In this document: positions 24,834 through 35,359 of the stretch, in pieces | Position numbering within the stretch: the stretch's first letter is position 1 | How the letters are laid out: every line of letters begins with the position of its first letter | Source: Ciona intestinalis | Taxonomy: Eukaryota > Chordata > Ascidiacea > Phlebobranchia > Cionidae | Length of the DNA: 45,909 bases | Direction: 5' to 3' | Assembly: GCF_000224145.3 (NCBI RefSeq) | Contig: NW_004190375.2 | Coordinates: 1-45,909, forward strand | Translations under genes and position numbers: made by a program | The notes under the pieces: generated by a model | What the model saw: only the letters and a program-made list of their open reading frames with translations | Databases searched by the model: none | What the model was told of the DNA's origin: nothing

Positions 24834-27800
24834 TCAATGCGCCGATAAAGTTTCTTCGAACGAATTAAACTCGTCGCGTGATTGGTTGAAACATCCAGCC
24901 CGGGAATCCCCTAGTAACCCCTCATTGAACGCCTCGGTGGGTTCATGGGGGGTTTCCTCGGGGTGAGTGCCATTTGTTACGGGTGAGTTGGTTTCAGGAA
25001 GATTTATGATTTCTATGTCAGCGTCGCTGGGTTCGGCGTGTTTAGTGAAGCGTGGAACCCTAGTTTCATAGAAATAAATAACATTCGTCACAAACTACAA
25101 CACGCACTCCTAGATGACATAGACAGAAGAAACTAAAATCACCACCAAGCTTATGCGGCAGTTGTTGCCATAACACCATTTGTGTAAATTAAATTATATG
25201 AAGTAACTTTAACAATAAATTCCATCGATCTGGTCCTGATCTGCTTATATAGTTGGATGATTTTCGTTGCAAAATAACGGTCAGGATCAGGTGTTACGAA
25301 ATATGAGACTAATGATGTAAATTTGAACAAAATATTTTTCTTACAGCAAATTATTTGTTGGACTTGTTTTATGTTTGTTAAATATTTCATGGCAATGTTG
25401 GTTCACCTGTCCTCGCCTGTTGACGTATCGTTGGTGCATGGTGACATCGAGTGGTCAGGTGTAATAGCTGGTGTGTGGCCACTAGATGTTGATGGTGAGC
25501 TATCCTCGGTGGTGGGTGGTGTCGGTGTGGGGGATTCCCCACCTCTTGTACGTCGCATTATCATTTCTAATCTCTGGAATAATCAACAAAAANNNNNNNN
25601 NNNNNNNNNNNNNNNNNNNNNNNNNNNNNNNNNNNNNNNNNNNNNNNNNNNNNNNNNNNNNNNNNNNNNNNNNNNNNNNNNNNNNNNNNNNNNNNNNNNN
25701 NNNNNNNNNNNNNNNNNCGTCGTGACATCATTCGTCGTGACATCATTCGTCGTGACATCATTCGTCGTGACATCATTCGTCGTGGCATCAACACCATCTT
25801 TATCTTGCCTTCCTTCCACGGGCTGATCCTCCACACCATCTTTAACACCCCAATGTTGTTGATCATCTTTAACACCCCCATGTTGTTGATCATCTTTAAC
25901 ACCCCCATGTTGTTGATCATCTTTAACACCCCCATGTTGTTGATCATCTTTAACACCCCCATGTTGTTGATCATCTTTAACACCCCCATGTTGTTGATCA
26001 TCTTTAACACCCCCATGTTGTTGATCATCTTTAACACCCCCATGTTGTTGACCATCTTTAACACCTTCTGCTCCAACAACATCCTCATCAACTTTAACAC
26101 CTACCACCCCATCAATAGGTTGTTCAACGTTATCATCAACAAACAAAACTTCATTTTCTCCGTTGTTTAAACTTCCAACCCCTCCATTCGCAGCCTGCAA
26201 CAACAAACATGTTGAAACCAACCAAGTCAGGTTTGTTAAAGTTTCACCTTTTTGCCGACACCTCGTCCAATCGGCGAATCAACTTTCTTATTTCTTTGTT
26301 TCTTAACAATGCCATCTGTGATCAACAAAGTTCATTATGATGTCATAGTTAGACAGCAGCATATATACCTGGGGGAATTCCCTTGGGACTTTTCACGACC
26401 GGGGAAGTTTTGAGTTTCCTCCCGAGAACATCAGGCCGCAAACTTTGTTTGATGGTGGGCGGGGTGGATTTTCCAACGTGGGGTTTCTCTGTGGTAAAGG
26501 GTGGGTTAGGGGGCTCGACGGGGTGCATGAGGACACTATTCTATATGACTGAGGTCCATGAGGATCGTTGAACTATGCAAACATGGTCAACGTACCTCTC
26601 AATGGAGTCTTCTTCCGTTCGTTTGTTGTTCGTTCCAACGCTGGTGAAGACGATCGGGTTGTTCGGCTACATGGAAATATATTTCATATATTATTTCTCT
26701 GTTAATTATGACATCACAAGCTTACCTTGGTTTGGGGGAAACCCCTCTACTCCTTGATGATGTCACAGGTGATTTGTTTTGAACGGATTGCACCTTGTTA
26801 CGCATCGCAGGGGAAGGGGTTCTCGTCGTCTTCTTCTTAGTTTCATGCGACTTTGTTGATGAAGCGCTCGTGTCCGACTTCGCCGATGTCGGACGCTCTT
26901 TACTATCCACTGTGATGTCATAATGTTATCAGTGATTTAATATACAAGGGATTGCAATCAAACAAAAGTTTGCTTTTACAAATTCAGGTCAGGGGTTGCC
27001 GTAACTCGCACACACCGTACCATAAACATCGTTGGATGAATATGATTTCAGGAACGATGAACCATCTATGACATCACAACTTACATGAATCATCATGTTC
27101 ATTGGTGCGCGACCGTGCCCTCGAGGCTTTGGTTGGAGCGAGTAACCTTGGGCTAACGGGTGAAGCTTCCGTTAGTTGGGGTTGGGGGGCACCTGTGGGT
27201 GAATGGGGGTTAGTAGGGGGTTCCCGGTTTACACATGATGACATCACACATACACATGATGACATCACACATACACATGATGACATCACACATATATATG
27301 ATGACATCACACATAGAAACAAAATAAACTGAAGATAAAATTAAAAGAAACTTAGTGGGTGAGTTAAAGATCGGCAACTTTGATAATTTCACAAACTTTC
27401 CAACTAATGAAGCGAGCTGTGAATTTATAGAAGAATGAAACGTGTAACTGATATTATAAAGTGGTGGTGTTATTGTAACTAATATTATAAAGTGGTGGTG
27501 TTATAGTGCATGGAAACGTATTCTCGTTAAGTTAAATCAGTTTCTTTTCCGTCGATCAACCAAACTTAACCAGGAGACTTTTATCAACTAAATGTGAATG
27601 TGACAACAATGGGTGACCCCGACCAACCAACTTTAGACGAGAATCCCCCCCCTTAGTATGATAAAGTTATGTTATTGTAACTAATATTATAAAGTGGTGA
27701 ATGTAACATGCGACATGCTACGACCGATATATGATCTTTGTGCTGGTGAGCGCCCCCGTGTGTTTGCTCGATTATCCTGCTCGTATTTACCCGACGATGG

Positions 27801-30800
27801 AGATTTTGCATCAATGCTTCGAGCACGTCGCACTCTAGTGGTCGCTGATGAATGAAATGATTATAGTATTTCTATGTAGCCATGCCTCGTTATGGAGAAA
27901 TCCATCAACAATTGTTGCGCAACAATCGTAAACAAGCCAACACATAATACACATTATGACATCACAATACTTACATTGTTGTTTATTACTCGGCGAAGTG
28001 TCGTACGATCGCAACCCCGACGCAAACGCCATGTGTGTTGTGCTCAACACTAGAGGGCTACGTGAGAATCGATTCTCAGGTTGGGGGTTTCCCGTAGTGG
28101 GTGAATCTATGGGTGAGGTTGGGGTTAGTTTCCGAATATAAACCTGGTTATTCTACAAACCATTTATATTGGTGGCCTTCCCATCCCCATCTCCTGTGTT
28201 AGTAAAATATATTTCAAACAACTACAACAACAACAACCAACATTTCGTTAGCGAGGTTTTTCAACAAGCGCATGATGTCACTTTTATGAGGTCATCGTTT
28301 AAATTGGAAATTGCAAAGTGCAAACCATAGGGTTATGACATCATCACTCATGACATCATCAGGAACTCACCAATATACTTATTGACATCAAAGTTGGTGA
28401 TATCCATGGAGACGGGTCGTGCGCGCGTCTTGGTTACTGCGTGCAACATGCGTGCGTGTTAGTGCAAACGTGGTCAAACATACGTGTGGTCATACAATGT
28501 GAAACACATGCAGGAAAGTTGAAAAACTTTCCAATAAATTTATAATGTTCATGCAGAAATATTGTTGGTTATTTAATTTTTTATAAAACTTAACAAAATC
28601 TTTTAATAATTAAATTAAACAATCCATGATGATGCCCATGCATGGTTTGGTAATTATCGCCCAATATTATTAGTGGGTTACCGCGGGGTTGATTCACGTC
28701 AAAGTATCGGGTAGGTGATGGTGCGGTGCGGACACTCGTGGCACATACAGGCCCCGCGTGCCATCCTCCACTGCTGCAACCTTTAAATCATAAGGAATCG
28801 TGCGAATGTTTCAACTGTGTCGTAAACTAAGGCTGCGTTTTTTGTGGTGTTGGGATGCGCAAAGTGCGCAATGTGCATGTTAGGGTTAAATGTTAAAAAC
28901 CACGCACAATGTTAGCACACCCTTGTTCAAACCACAGTCAATCATAATCTTGATTTTAGTTACAAAGCGTTCATGCAATGAAAGTTATTGATCCACCAAA
29001 TATGCTGTACCTCCCACCCCCCATGACCATCGCTTCGTTCGATCAACCGATGCGTTTCGTTTCTGTCGCATCACTACTGCCACCTGCTGGTCGGTTCGTG
29101 CCACAATTTCTTCCGCTCGTTTCTGCAACGAAGGTCAAAAATAAATAATAAAACAAACATGAATATATGTATGTTATATTATCTCCAGGAGTAATATATC
29201 TTCTGTTTGTTTTGTGATTTAAAAAGTCGATGATTCGTATGCTATACAGGGAGACATTATCAGGGTTTGCCGTTAAGTGTCTTGCCCAAGAACGCATACG
29301 CCTACAAAAGTAGCAGCGAGAACCTTAGAACTCTGTCACAGCTTTGTACATAAATGAATACGGGGAAATATTTTGTTAATTCTCACAAACAACCAAGTAA
29401 GTAGATCTCCAAATATAAATATTCATCCGCAATATTCAATAACATGCTGCGTAACTGATGTTTATTCAATCATTATTCCATTATGACAAGACAAACAACC
29501 ATCATGACATCATCAATACTTAATGTAAGTAGTAATTATGTAATTAACAATGAAAGACAATGCATCTTCATACACAAGTCTGTTCTATTTATATTTCATT
29601 ATTTTAATAAAGAAACTTGTTTAATTACCATGAGAAAATGAAACAAAATATTTTCATATGATGTTTATTTTGTTTCTATTTTATCACAATATTATATTTT
29701 TATGAATTCTATCCTTATCATGAATATAAATCTCATCATCTGATCGAAGTTGTGGCATCAGGTGTATTTGTAACATAGATATCATATTTACATTGCTATT
29801 GTGATGTCATAATATTTTGTCAATTATCTAACAATAGCTATATTATAACGAACAATAGTCATATTGTGACATCACAATTGAACAATTCATGACGAGATTG
29901 AACGTGTGAATATTCATTATGATCGATTAATTCAACACGGGCGTTGATAAAAGTATCTTACATAGAAAATATAAACTATATATATTTGTAATACAAGGGG
30001 AAATCCCTAAGATGCAACCCCAGGTTTCCTCACCCATATACAATCGAATGTTGAACTTCAATAAGATGTCGGCCAACCAAGTTTATGGATAACATAATGT
30101 ACACTGTAGGTTGTAACATTAACAAGTAAGTGTGATATTTATTATGAAACACCAAGTTTTCCCACCTTTTCCTCCTCCATTTGTTTCTTCTTTCTCATTT
30201 CAATCTCCCTCCTCCTCCCCTCCTCCTTGCTCCTCTGCTCCTCCATTCTCTTCCTCCTCTCATGTTGCGATCGTTCCCATTTAACGTAAGCTTCCTCGTC
30301 TTTCAATAAACGAGCTCGCATCTCAGATTCTGGCAACAAACCAACCATGTTGTATAAAGCACAAGTTCCCAACATACACCATGTACACTACATAAAACTT
30401 TAAATATCCTCGGGACAAACAAACAATAGTACCCGCCCTTCACTATATACGTTAGGTCCTTGACAACCTGGGGTGTAAAACCAAACCCCTTCCCCCAAAC
30501 CCCAAGTAAAATATATGGTAATAATAAACACCTAAGTTTATAGAATATAATGTTGATATCTCTTGTAAAACAATGAAGTAATGTTGCCGCTGTTGGTGCA
30601 ACAAACATAAATAGTTTGTGCCGACATTAAGTAAAACACTCGCTATAAAAATATTTGCCTTTTTCTTGCATTCTCTCCTTTTACAATAGGAGAGAACCCA
30701 CTTTAACCCAGCCACGAACAAAAATAATTTTGTCAAAATAAATAAGAAGTCGATCGAACATTTCATTCAAATAATGGAGCGGATTGTCAGCAAGCATGAA

Positions 30801-32443
30801 TGAAAATACTTTTAAGTTTGTTAACTTTACTTAAACAACATTAATGCATTAACTTTGTTATTACTTTCCATGTTATTACGTCAGTTGCGTTTGATTGACA
30901 GGTGATATACATGCTTTGCCATAGATATATTATATATAAGTTGTTTTTAACATTTCTATTAAATATTCCATAGACACAAGCAACTATCTACAGCTTGATT
31001 GTGAAACACAATGCATTATGATGTCATAAGCAAGTAATGGGATCAGTGAGTACGATTCATTCATAAAAGCAACATGTATAAGTAATTAAGCACTCAACCA
31101 CACGACATCCTTAACATATTGATTTCCAACAACATGCAACATGCCCAACTAACCCAACGATTCATCTTCAAATCCAAATATTCCTTTTAAAACAATAAGT
31201 CATATTCGCATACATAAGAGATAATATGGTGGATTGTATCAACTGTGCTCATAAACATCCATTATTACATCAACAATGTAAACAATGGTTAATGTTTAAA
31301 CCATTGTTACCATGGTAAACGAGGTCAAATAAATCTTCATATCCATTTTGTAAATAGTGAAAACACCTATAACATATATACCAACTCTATGTTATAATAA
31401 GATTAATTAATAGAAACCAACTCCTGGTTAAGTATCTGGGGAACAGATTAATTAACTGAAAGTTGAAACCTTGTTGTTGCTGTTGTTGAATCCTACGTTC
31501 TCGAACGACCGCGATCTTCTCGTCAGTCGATGATTTCTTTGATTTGTTTCGGTTTATCCTGGAAGCGTCGAGCACAGGCTGTGCATACGGGGCCCGGAGG
31601 TCGGGAGGTTTTTGTGACGATGGGTTTTTGTTATTGGTCGTCGCCTTAACTGTGGGGGGGTGTTAGATTAATATAAATGTTGGATCAATGTCCAATGATA
31701 CAAAATTATTAAACAGCAATGTGTTGATAATGTTAAACATAATTTAAAATATTAAACAAAGTAATGAACGCTTGTATTTTATTTCAGGCCAAAATATTTT
31801 TAATATTCACATAAATAATCCACAGACAAATTATAAGGAGCATTATTTTATTAAATCAATAAATTGTTGCGCGTTTATTTAATTGTGGCCATTGTTGAAC
31901 AGGTGTTGATTGTGATGTCATACCCAGGGGACTGTCTACATTGTGATGTCATAATACCATCGTCATGTGATCAATTATGATGGAAAATACCTTCCAACAA
32001 ATGTTTGTAACTTAAGATAGAAAGCCTCAAGCCTTTTATGAGAATACGCAACATTAGTGCAAGGTTCAAATCTTAAAGTTGAGTGAATATTATTTCATAA
32101 CAACTAGACCAGGTTCCCAAACTAGGGGTAACAAACTTCAGGGGTCACCAAGAGTTCACCAATCAATCAATTATACACAAAGTACCCAACATGTTATAAT
32201 ATCAACCATTGGGGAGCGTGGATAATTCTAGGAGATTAAAACAAATTGCGAGTAAAATGTTTGGGAAGCGCCGACTAAACAACAAATATTGCTCCAAAAT
32301 AAACATTTCACCTGTGTTTGAATCTTTTCCCCCATAATGCAAAGCGAACGGAGTTGGAGGCATTTGTTCAACAAGCGGTTTCGTCCCAACATTGATGGTG
32401 CTTGAATTATTTTCATTCATTTCTAAATTTAATTCCAAACTGT
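24834..32443 (-). CDS. MAP7: MAP7/ensconsin-family microtubule-associated protein (gap inside)
   Basis: Binds microtubules and recruits kinesin-1 in animals. Exons in order: 32443-32312 (ATG candidate at 32420), 31649-31470, 30329-30166, 29122-29011, 28436-28371, 28049-27975, 27192-27085, 26909-26726, 26535-26369, 26315-26248, 26194 into the gap, 25573-25407, 25059-24834. Phases agree outside the gap. The family N-terminal coiled coil is clear: TDEKIAVVRERRIQQQ, EAYVKWERSQHERRKRMEEQ, then KRWSWG, SMDITNFDVNKYI and SPVSPRLLAPTKA. The C-terminal part has RLEMIMRRTRGGE and DADIEIINLPETN, as in MAP7. An S/T/P/K-rich middle follows. Vertebrate paralogs (MAP7, MAP7D1-3) cannot be separated. The start is uncertain. 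Confidence 0.88.
25593..25717. other. Assembly gap (125 N)
   Basis: Unknown bases. The right edge runs straight into 15-bp tandem repeats, so the gap probably hides more of that array and possibly an exon boundary; the true length may differ from 125. Confidence 0.98.
25718..26070 (-). repeat. Coding tandem repeats in MAP7 exon (15-bp and 27-bp units)
   Basis: Two adjacent arrays are in frame in the MAP7 exon that ends at 26194. About 4.5 visible copies of a 15-bp unit (CGTCGTGACATCATT) encode T-T-N-D-V and enter the gap. About eight copies of a 27-bp unit encode GVKDDQQHG. Both unit lengths are multiples of three, so copy-number change keeps the frame. The 15-bp unit itself contains TGACATCA. 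Confidence 0.88.
26596..26666 (-). other. Exon-like 71-nt segment in MAP7, candidate poison exon
   Basis: It has a good donor (GAGAG|GTACGT) and acceptor (CCATGTAG). The flanking exons (26909-26726 and 26535-26369) join in phase without it. Including it shifts frame into a stop at the next exon. It could be an alternative exon or a chance match. Confidence 0.3.
27231..27315. repeat. 21-bp tandem repeat in MAP7 intron
   Basis: Four copies of CACATGATGACATCACACAT plus A, each with one TGACATCA octamer. Confidence 0.9.
27440..27705. repeat. Short interrupted repeat in MAP7 intron
   Basis: TAACT(A/G)ATATTATAAAGTGGTG occurs three times, at about 27446, 27476 and 27676. The rest of intron 27193-27974 shows nothing recognisable. 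Confidence 0.7.
28437..29010 (-). other. MAP7 intron
   Basis: No repeats of note. A 22-25-nt exon-like island around 28749-28773 (GCAG acceptor, GTATGT donor) does not keep phase and was not used. Confidence 0.5.
29123..30165 (-). other. MAP7 intron with a SINE-like fragment
   Basis: AT-rich. Bases about 29265-29345 resemble the tRNA-like dispersed repeat (GTTAAGTGTCTTGCCCAAGA). TGATGTCA/TGACATCA octamers occur (for example near 29503 and 29800). No coding signal. Confidence 0.55.
30330..32311 (-). other. MAP7 5' introns (flanking exon 31649-31470)
   Basis: Two AT-rich introns, 30330-31469 and 31650-32311. Apart from isolated TGATGTCA octamers (near 31019, 31914 and 31943) nothing recognisable was seen; the minus-strand ORFs around 30303-30766 have no family signature. 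Confidence 0.5.
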
Positions 32444-33605
32444 CTGCAACAAATATAAGTTTGGTCAAACTGATGTTTGCTTCACTATTGAGGGAATAAT
32501 GAAACAATTCCCAAGAAATAAATCCCGATATGAACAATCAGAATATATTCAAATACCTTAAATCCCCACGATACGAAACCAGGTGTCTGCACTGATACTC
32601 ACTTACAACTATAACTAAACAACAATATTCTGAAAATCCAAGATTTCCACCATTGTTCCACTCGTATACAGACCACTCCCATTATTTACAAACTTTTGAT
32701 TATACGAAGCAAACCAATTGATAAACATTATGACATCATACAAACATAATAATGGAAACACACCATCACATTATTGTTTGGGTAGAATAGATGACTGGAC
32801 GCTACAGTGCTGCCCATGTTTCATATTTCTAACACACAAGTTCAAAATACATTATTCCATCAATTATTTAAAGCAGTTTAAGGAATTTTATAACAAGTTA
32901 TTTTGTTTCCATCATCACGTGTGTTATTATAAACAAACTGTAGATTAAATACTTTGGCAGCGAGCATGAGGTGCAACTAACAACTAACGTTAACCTACAC
33001 ACACCAACAACATTCACCAACAACATAATTTATAAATAGTTCAAAGTTGAAACTAATTTAAAACAACCGGAACACACACAAAATATTAATGTCAAGAAAA
33101 AGATTGTAAAAATATAATTAAAATGGAAATTGTAGAAAATGTTTCAACATTTTCTAATTGTCTAAATATCAAACCAACTGGGTTTAATTTAGTGTATTGT
33201 GGGTTATTTTTATAAAACATAAATTATTTATAAATATGAATATATTACAAACTACATGTGACACAGCCCACCCCTTCACCAAACATCGACACGTAACTCA
33301 TGACCTCGACACAATATTTTGATTGACAGCTCAATCCAAAGTATCGACTAAATCTAAAGCGGCGACCTAAACGTGGTCCCAATACCTTACACTCTGTTTA
33401 TGAAATAAGTGGTTGTTTACTGTATCTTTAAATATTTATTGCCACCTAAATTAAGCACCTCATGCGCACTGTCAAATATATTTATTTTTTTCTATTTAGA
33501 CTACTTGCCACCCCTGTGTCAACCGGGGTAATCCCCTATTTACGATGCGAACAGTTACAACTCTTTATATTACGCTTGTTGGGCACGAAGTGGTTTAATA
33601 ACAAG
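32444..33605. other. Divergent MAP7/ING spacer
   Basis: AT-rich spacer between two divergent genes, presumably holding both promoters (inference). A GCGAGCATGAGGTGCAAC fragment at about 32958 belongs to the repeat family forming the 26-bp array at 36393. No coding signal. Confidence 0.5.
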
Positions 33606-35040
33606 ATGGCGACCGCAATGTATTTAGAACAATATCTGGATAGTAAGTATTTATTTACAATCATATGCAATCAAAGTTACAAACTATTTATAGGTCTTGA
33701 AAATCTTCCGTTTGAACTTCAACGAAACTTCCAGTTAATGCGGCAGTTGGATCAAAGGTCAGAAGATATTAAGGTTCGTGGCAAATATTATTTATATATG
33801 GGTGAGGTTCTATTGGTATGCCACAAGATATGGGATTCCTAACGTATTGTCTAATGCTTTAAATGTCACAGAGGATTATCACTTGTCCCAAATTAAATAC
33901 AAACCCAACATTCCCGTTCCACCCCAGGTTGAGATCGATGGAAGAACGGAAGGTTACGTTCGTGAAGCGAAGTCTCTTTCGCCACCTCAGCGTGTCAAGA
34001 AAATCAAAGAAATCCAAGAGCGATATTTAAAATGTCGTGAATTCGCTGACGATAAAGTTCAACTTGCGATGCAAACTTATGAAATGGTGAGTTCACCGTG
34101 TTGTTTGTATATGGGTGAGGTCCCACTGCATGCAAGGGTGGCCATGTAAGGTGTTAAACTAAACACAGGAGAGGCAGGGATAGTTAGACACAATCCTGTG
34201 GAACAAATCTAACTTATCAGTTGTAATGTTTGATTAATGCAGAGCAGAAAATTTCCACCTTGCCGCCTGTGATAATTATCCCTATTATGACATCACAGGT
34301 GGACAAACACATTCGAAGGTTGGATTCGGATCTAGCAAGGTTTGAAGCAGATTTGAAGGAAAAGTCGATACAAGACGCTACGGGGACATCCAAGGTATGT
34401 TCGTTGTGTAGTTGGGAAAGTTTGGGTGCCAATGGTGTTTATAGGGTGATTGTGATGTCACTATCGGAGACAAGAAGCGAAAGAAAAAAGGTCGCGCGAC
34501 ATCGGAAGATGAGAGCAAGAACGGACGGAAAAAACAAAAGACGGGTGAATGTTCGGTTAAACTAAACTCAATGTTTTTAAACTTATGCTTTTAAAGTTGT
34601 CCTCGTTCCAGGTGTGATAGAAATGATGACATCACCGCTCGCTGCAGCTTACCAATCATCGGACGTGCTTGATATGCCTGTGGACCCGAACGAACCAACG
34701 TATTGTTTGTGCCACCAAGTGTCGTACGGGGAGATGATCGGTTGCGACAACCAAGATGTGAGTTGTTTACTACAAATATGCGGCAAGTGTGCGGCTGATC
34801 ATATGTTAATGACATTGCTACCATTGTGGAAGTATGTGTATCTAGACCCTTATCGGTATTTGCCCCAACCCAGTGGTCACTAATTTTGTCCCCCACAAAG
34901 TAACATACATTGTTTAACTCATTCATCTATCACAGTGCCCCATCGAGTGGTTCCACTTCGGCTGCGTTGGATTACAAACAAAACCGAAAGGAAAATGGTT
35001 TTGTCCGAAATGTAAAGATCGAGACCGAAAGAAAAAATAA
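33606..35040 (+). CDS. ING4/5: ING4/ING5 PHD-finger protein, 7 exons
   Basis: Histone-reader subunit of HBO1-type acetyltransferase complexes in vertebrates; the PHD finger binds H3K4me3. Exons 33606-33642, 33694-33773, 33928-34086, 34299-34394, 34475-34544, 34612-34757 and 34936-35040; 693 nt, 230 aa (human 249/240). The N-terminus is [13 protein letters not shown] then [20 protein letters not shown]; the helix [19 protein letters not shown] is family-specific. A basic NLS ([14 protein letters not shown]) precedes the [22 protein letters not shown], then [13 protein letters not shown] and GKWFCPKCK, giving the C4-H-C3 zinc ligands. AATAAA lies at 35095-35100. ING4 and ING5 cannot be separated. 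Confidence 0.96.
34160..34265. repeat. ~100-bp dispersed repeat, also at 42615-42737
   Basis: GGCAGGGATAGTTAGACACA ... GAACAAATCTAACTTATCAG ... GATTAATGCAGAGCAGAAAA recurs with small changes in a ROS1 intron at about 42615-42737, same orientation. Here it lies in the intron before the exon starting 34299. Confidence 0.75.
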
Positions 35041-35359
35041 TTTTAAAAGATATTTCTTTGTATTGTTAGTTTCCGCAAACATGTTTTGTTAAAAAATAAA
35101 AACAAATATGGATAAGTCACCTTAGTTTGTGCAATTAATAAAATGATCATTTAATAAAACGCATGATGTTGTAAAGTGCAAGGTCTTGCAAAGTAACTTA
35201 TATGGTACGTATGTAGTGTAGGTAAAAAGTAACTTGGTGGATAGTAACCTCTTTTACACTGATGATAGACCAAGTTACTGTCTGGATACTAAACTAATGA
35301 TCAGCAGATGTTTCAGACAGTAGCTTGGTGGATAGTAACCTCTTTTACACTGACCAAGT
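35041..35359. repeat. ING/ROS1 spacer with a 2-copy repeat
   Basis: TTGGTGGATAGTAACCTCTT plus TTACACTGA occurs twice (about 35233-35261 and 35325-35353), about 92 bp apart. The ING poly(A) signal is at the left end. The rest shows nothing recognisable. Confidence 0.7.

Noticed and set aside
25805..26170. Plus-strand ORF with FNTPMLLII repeats
   Set aside because: Antisense of the in-frame MAP7 27-bp coding repeat.
28749..28773. MAP7 microexon
   Set aside because: No combination of acceptor and donor keeps phase, while the flanking exons join directly in phase.
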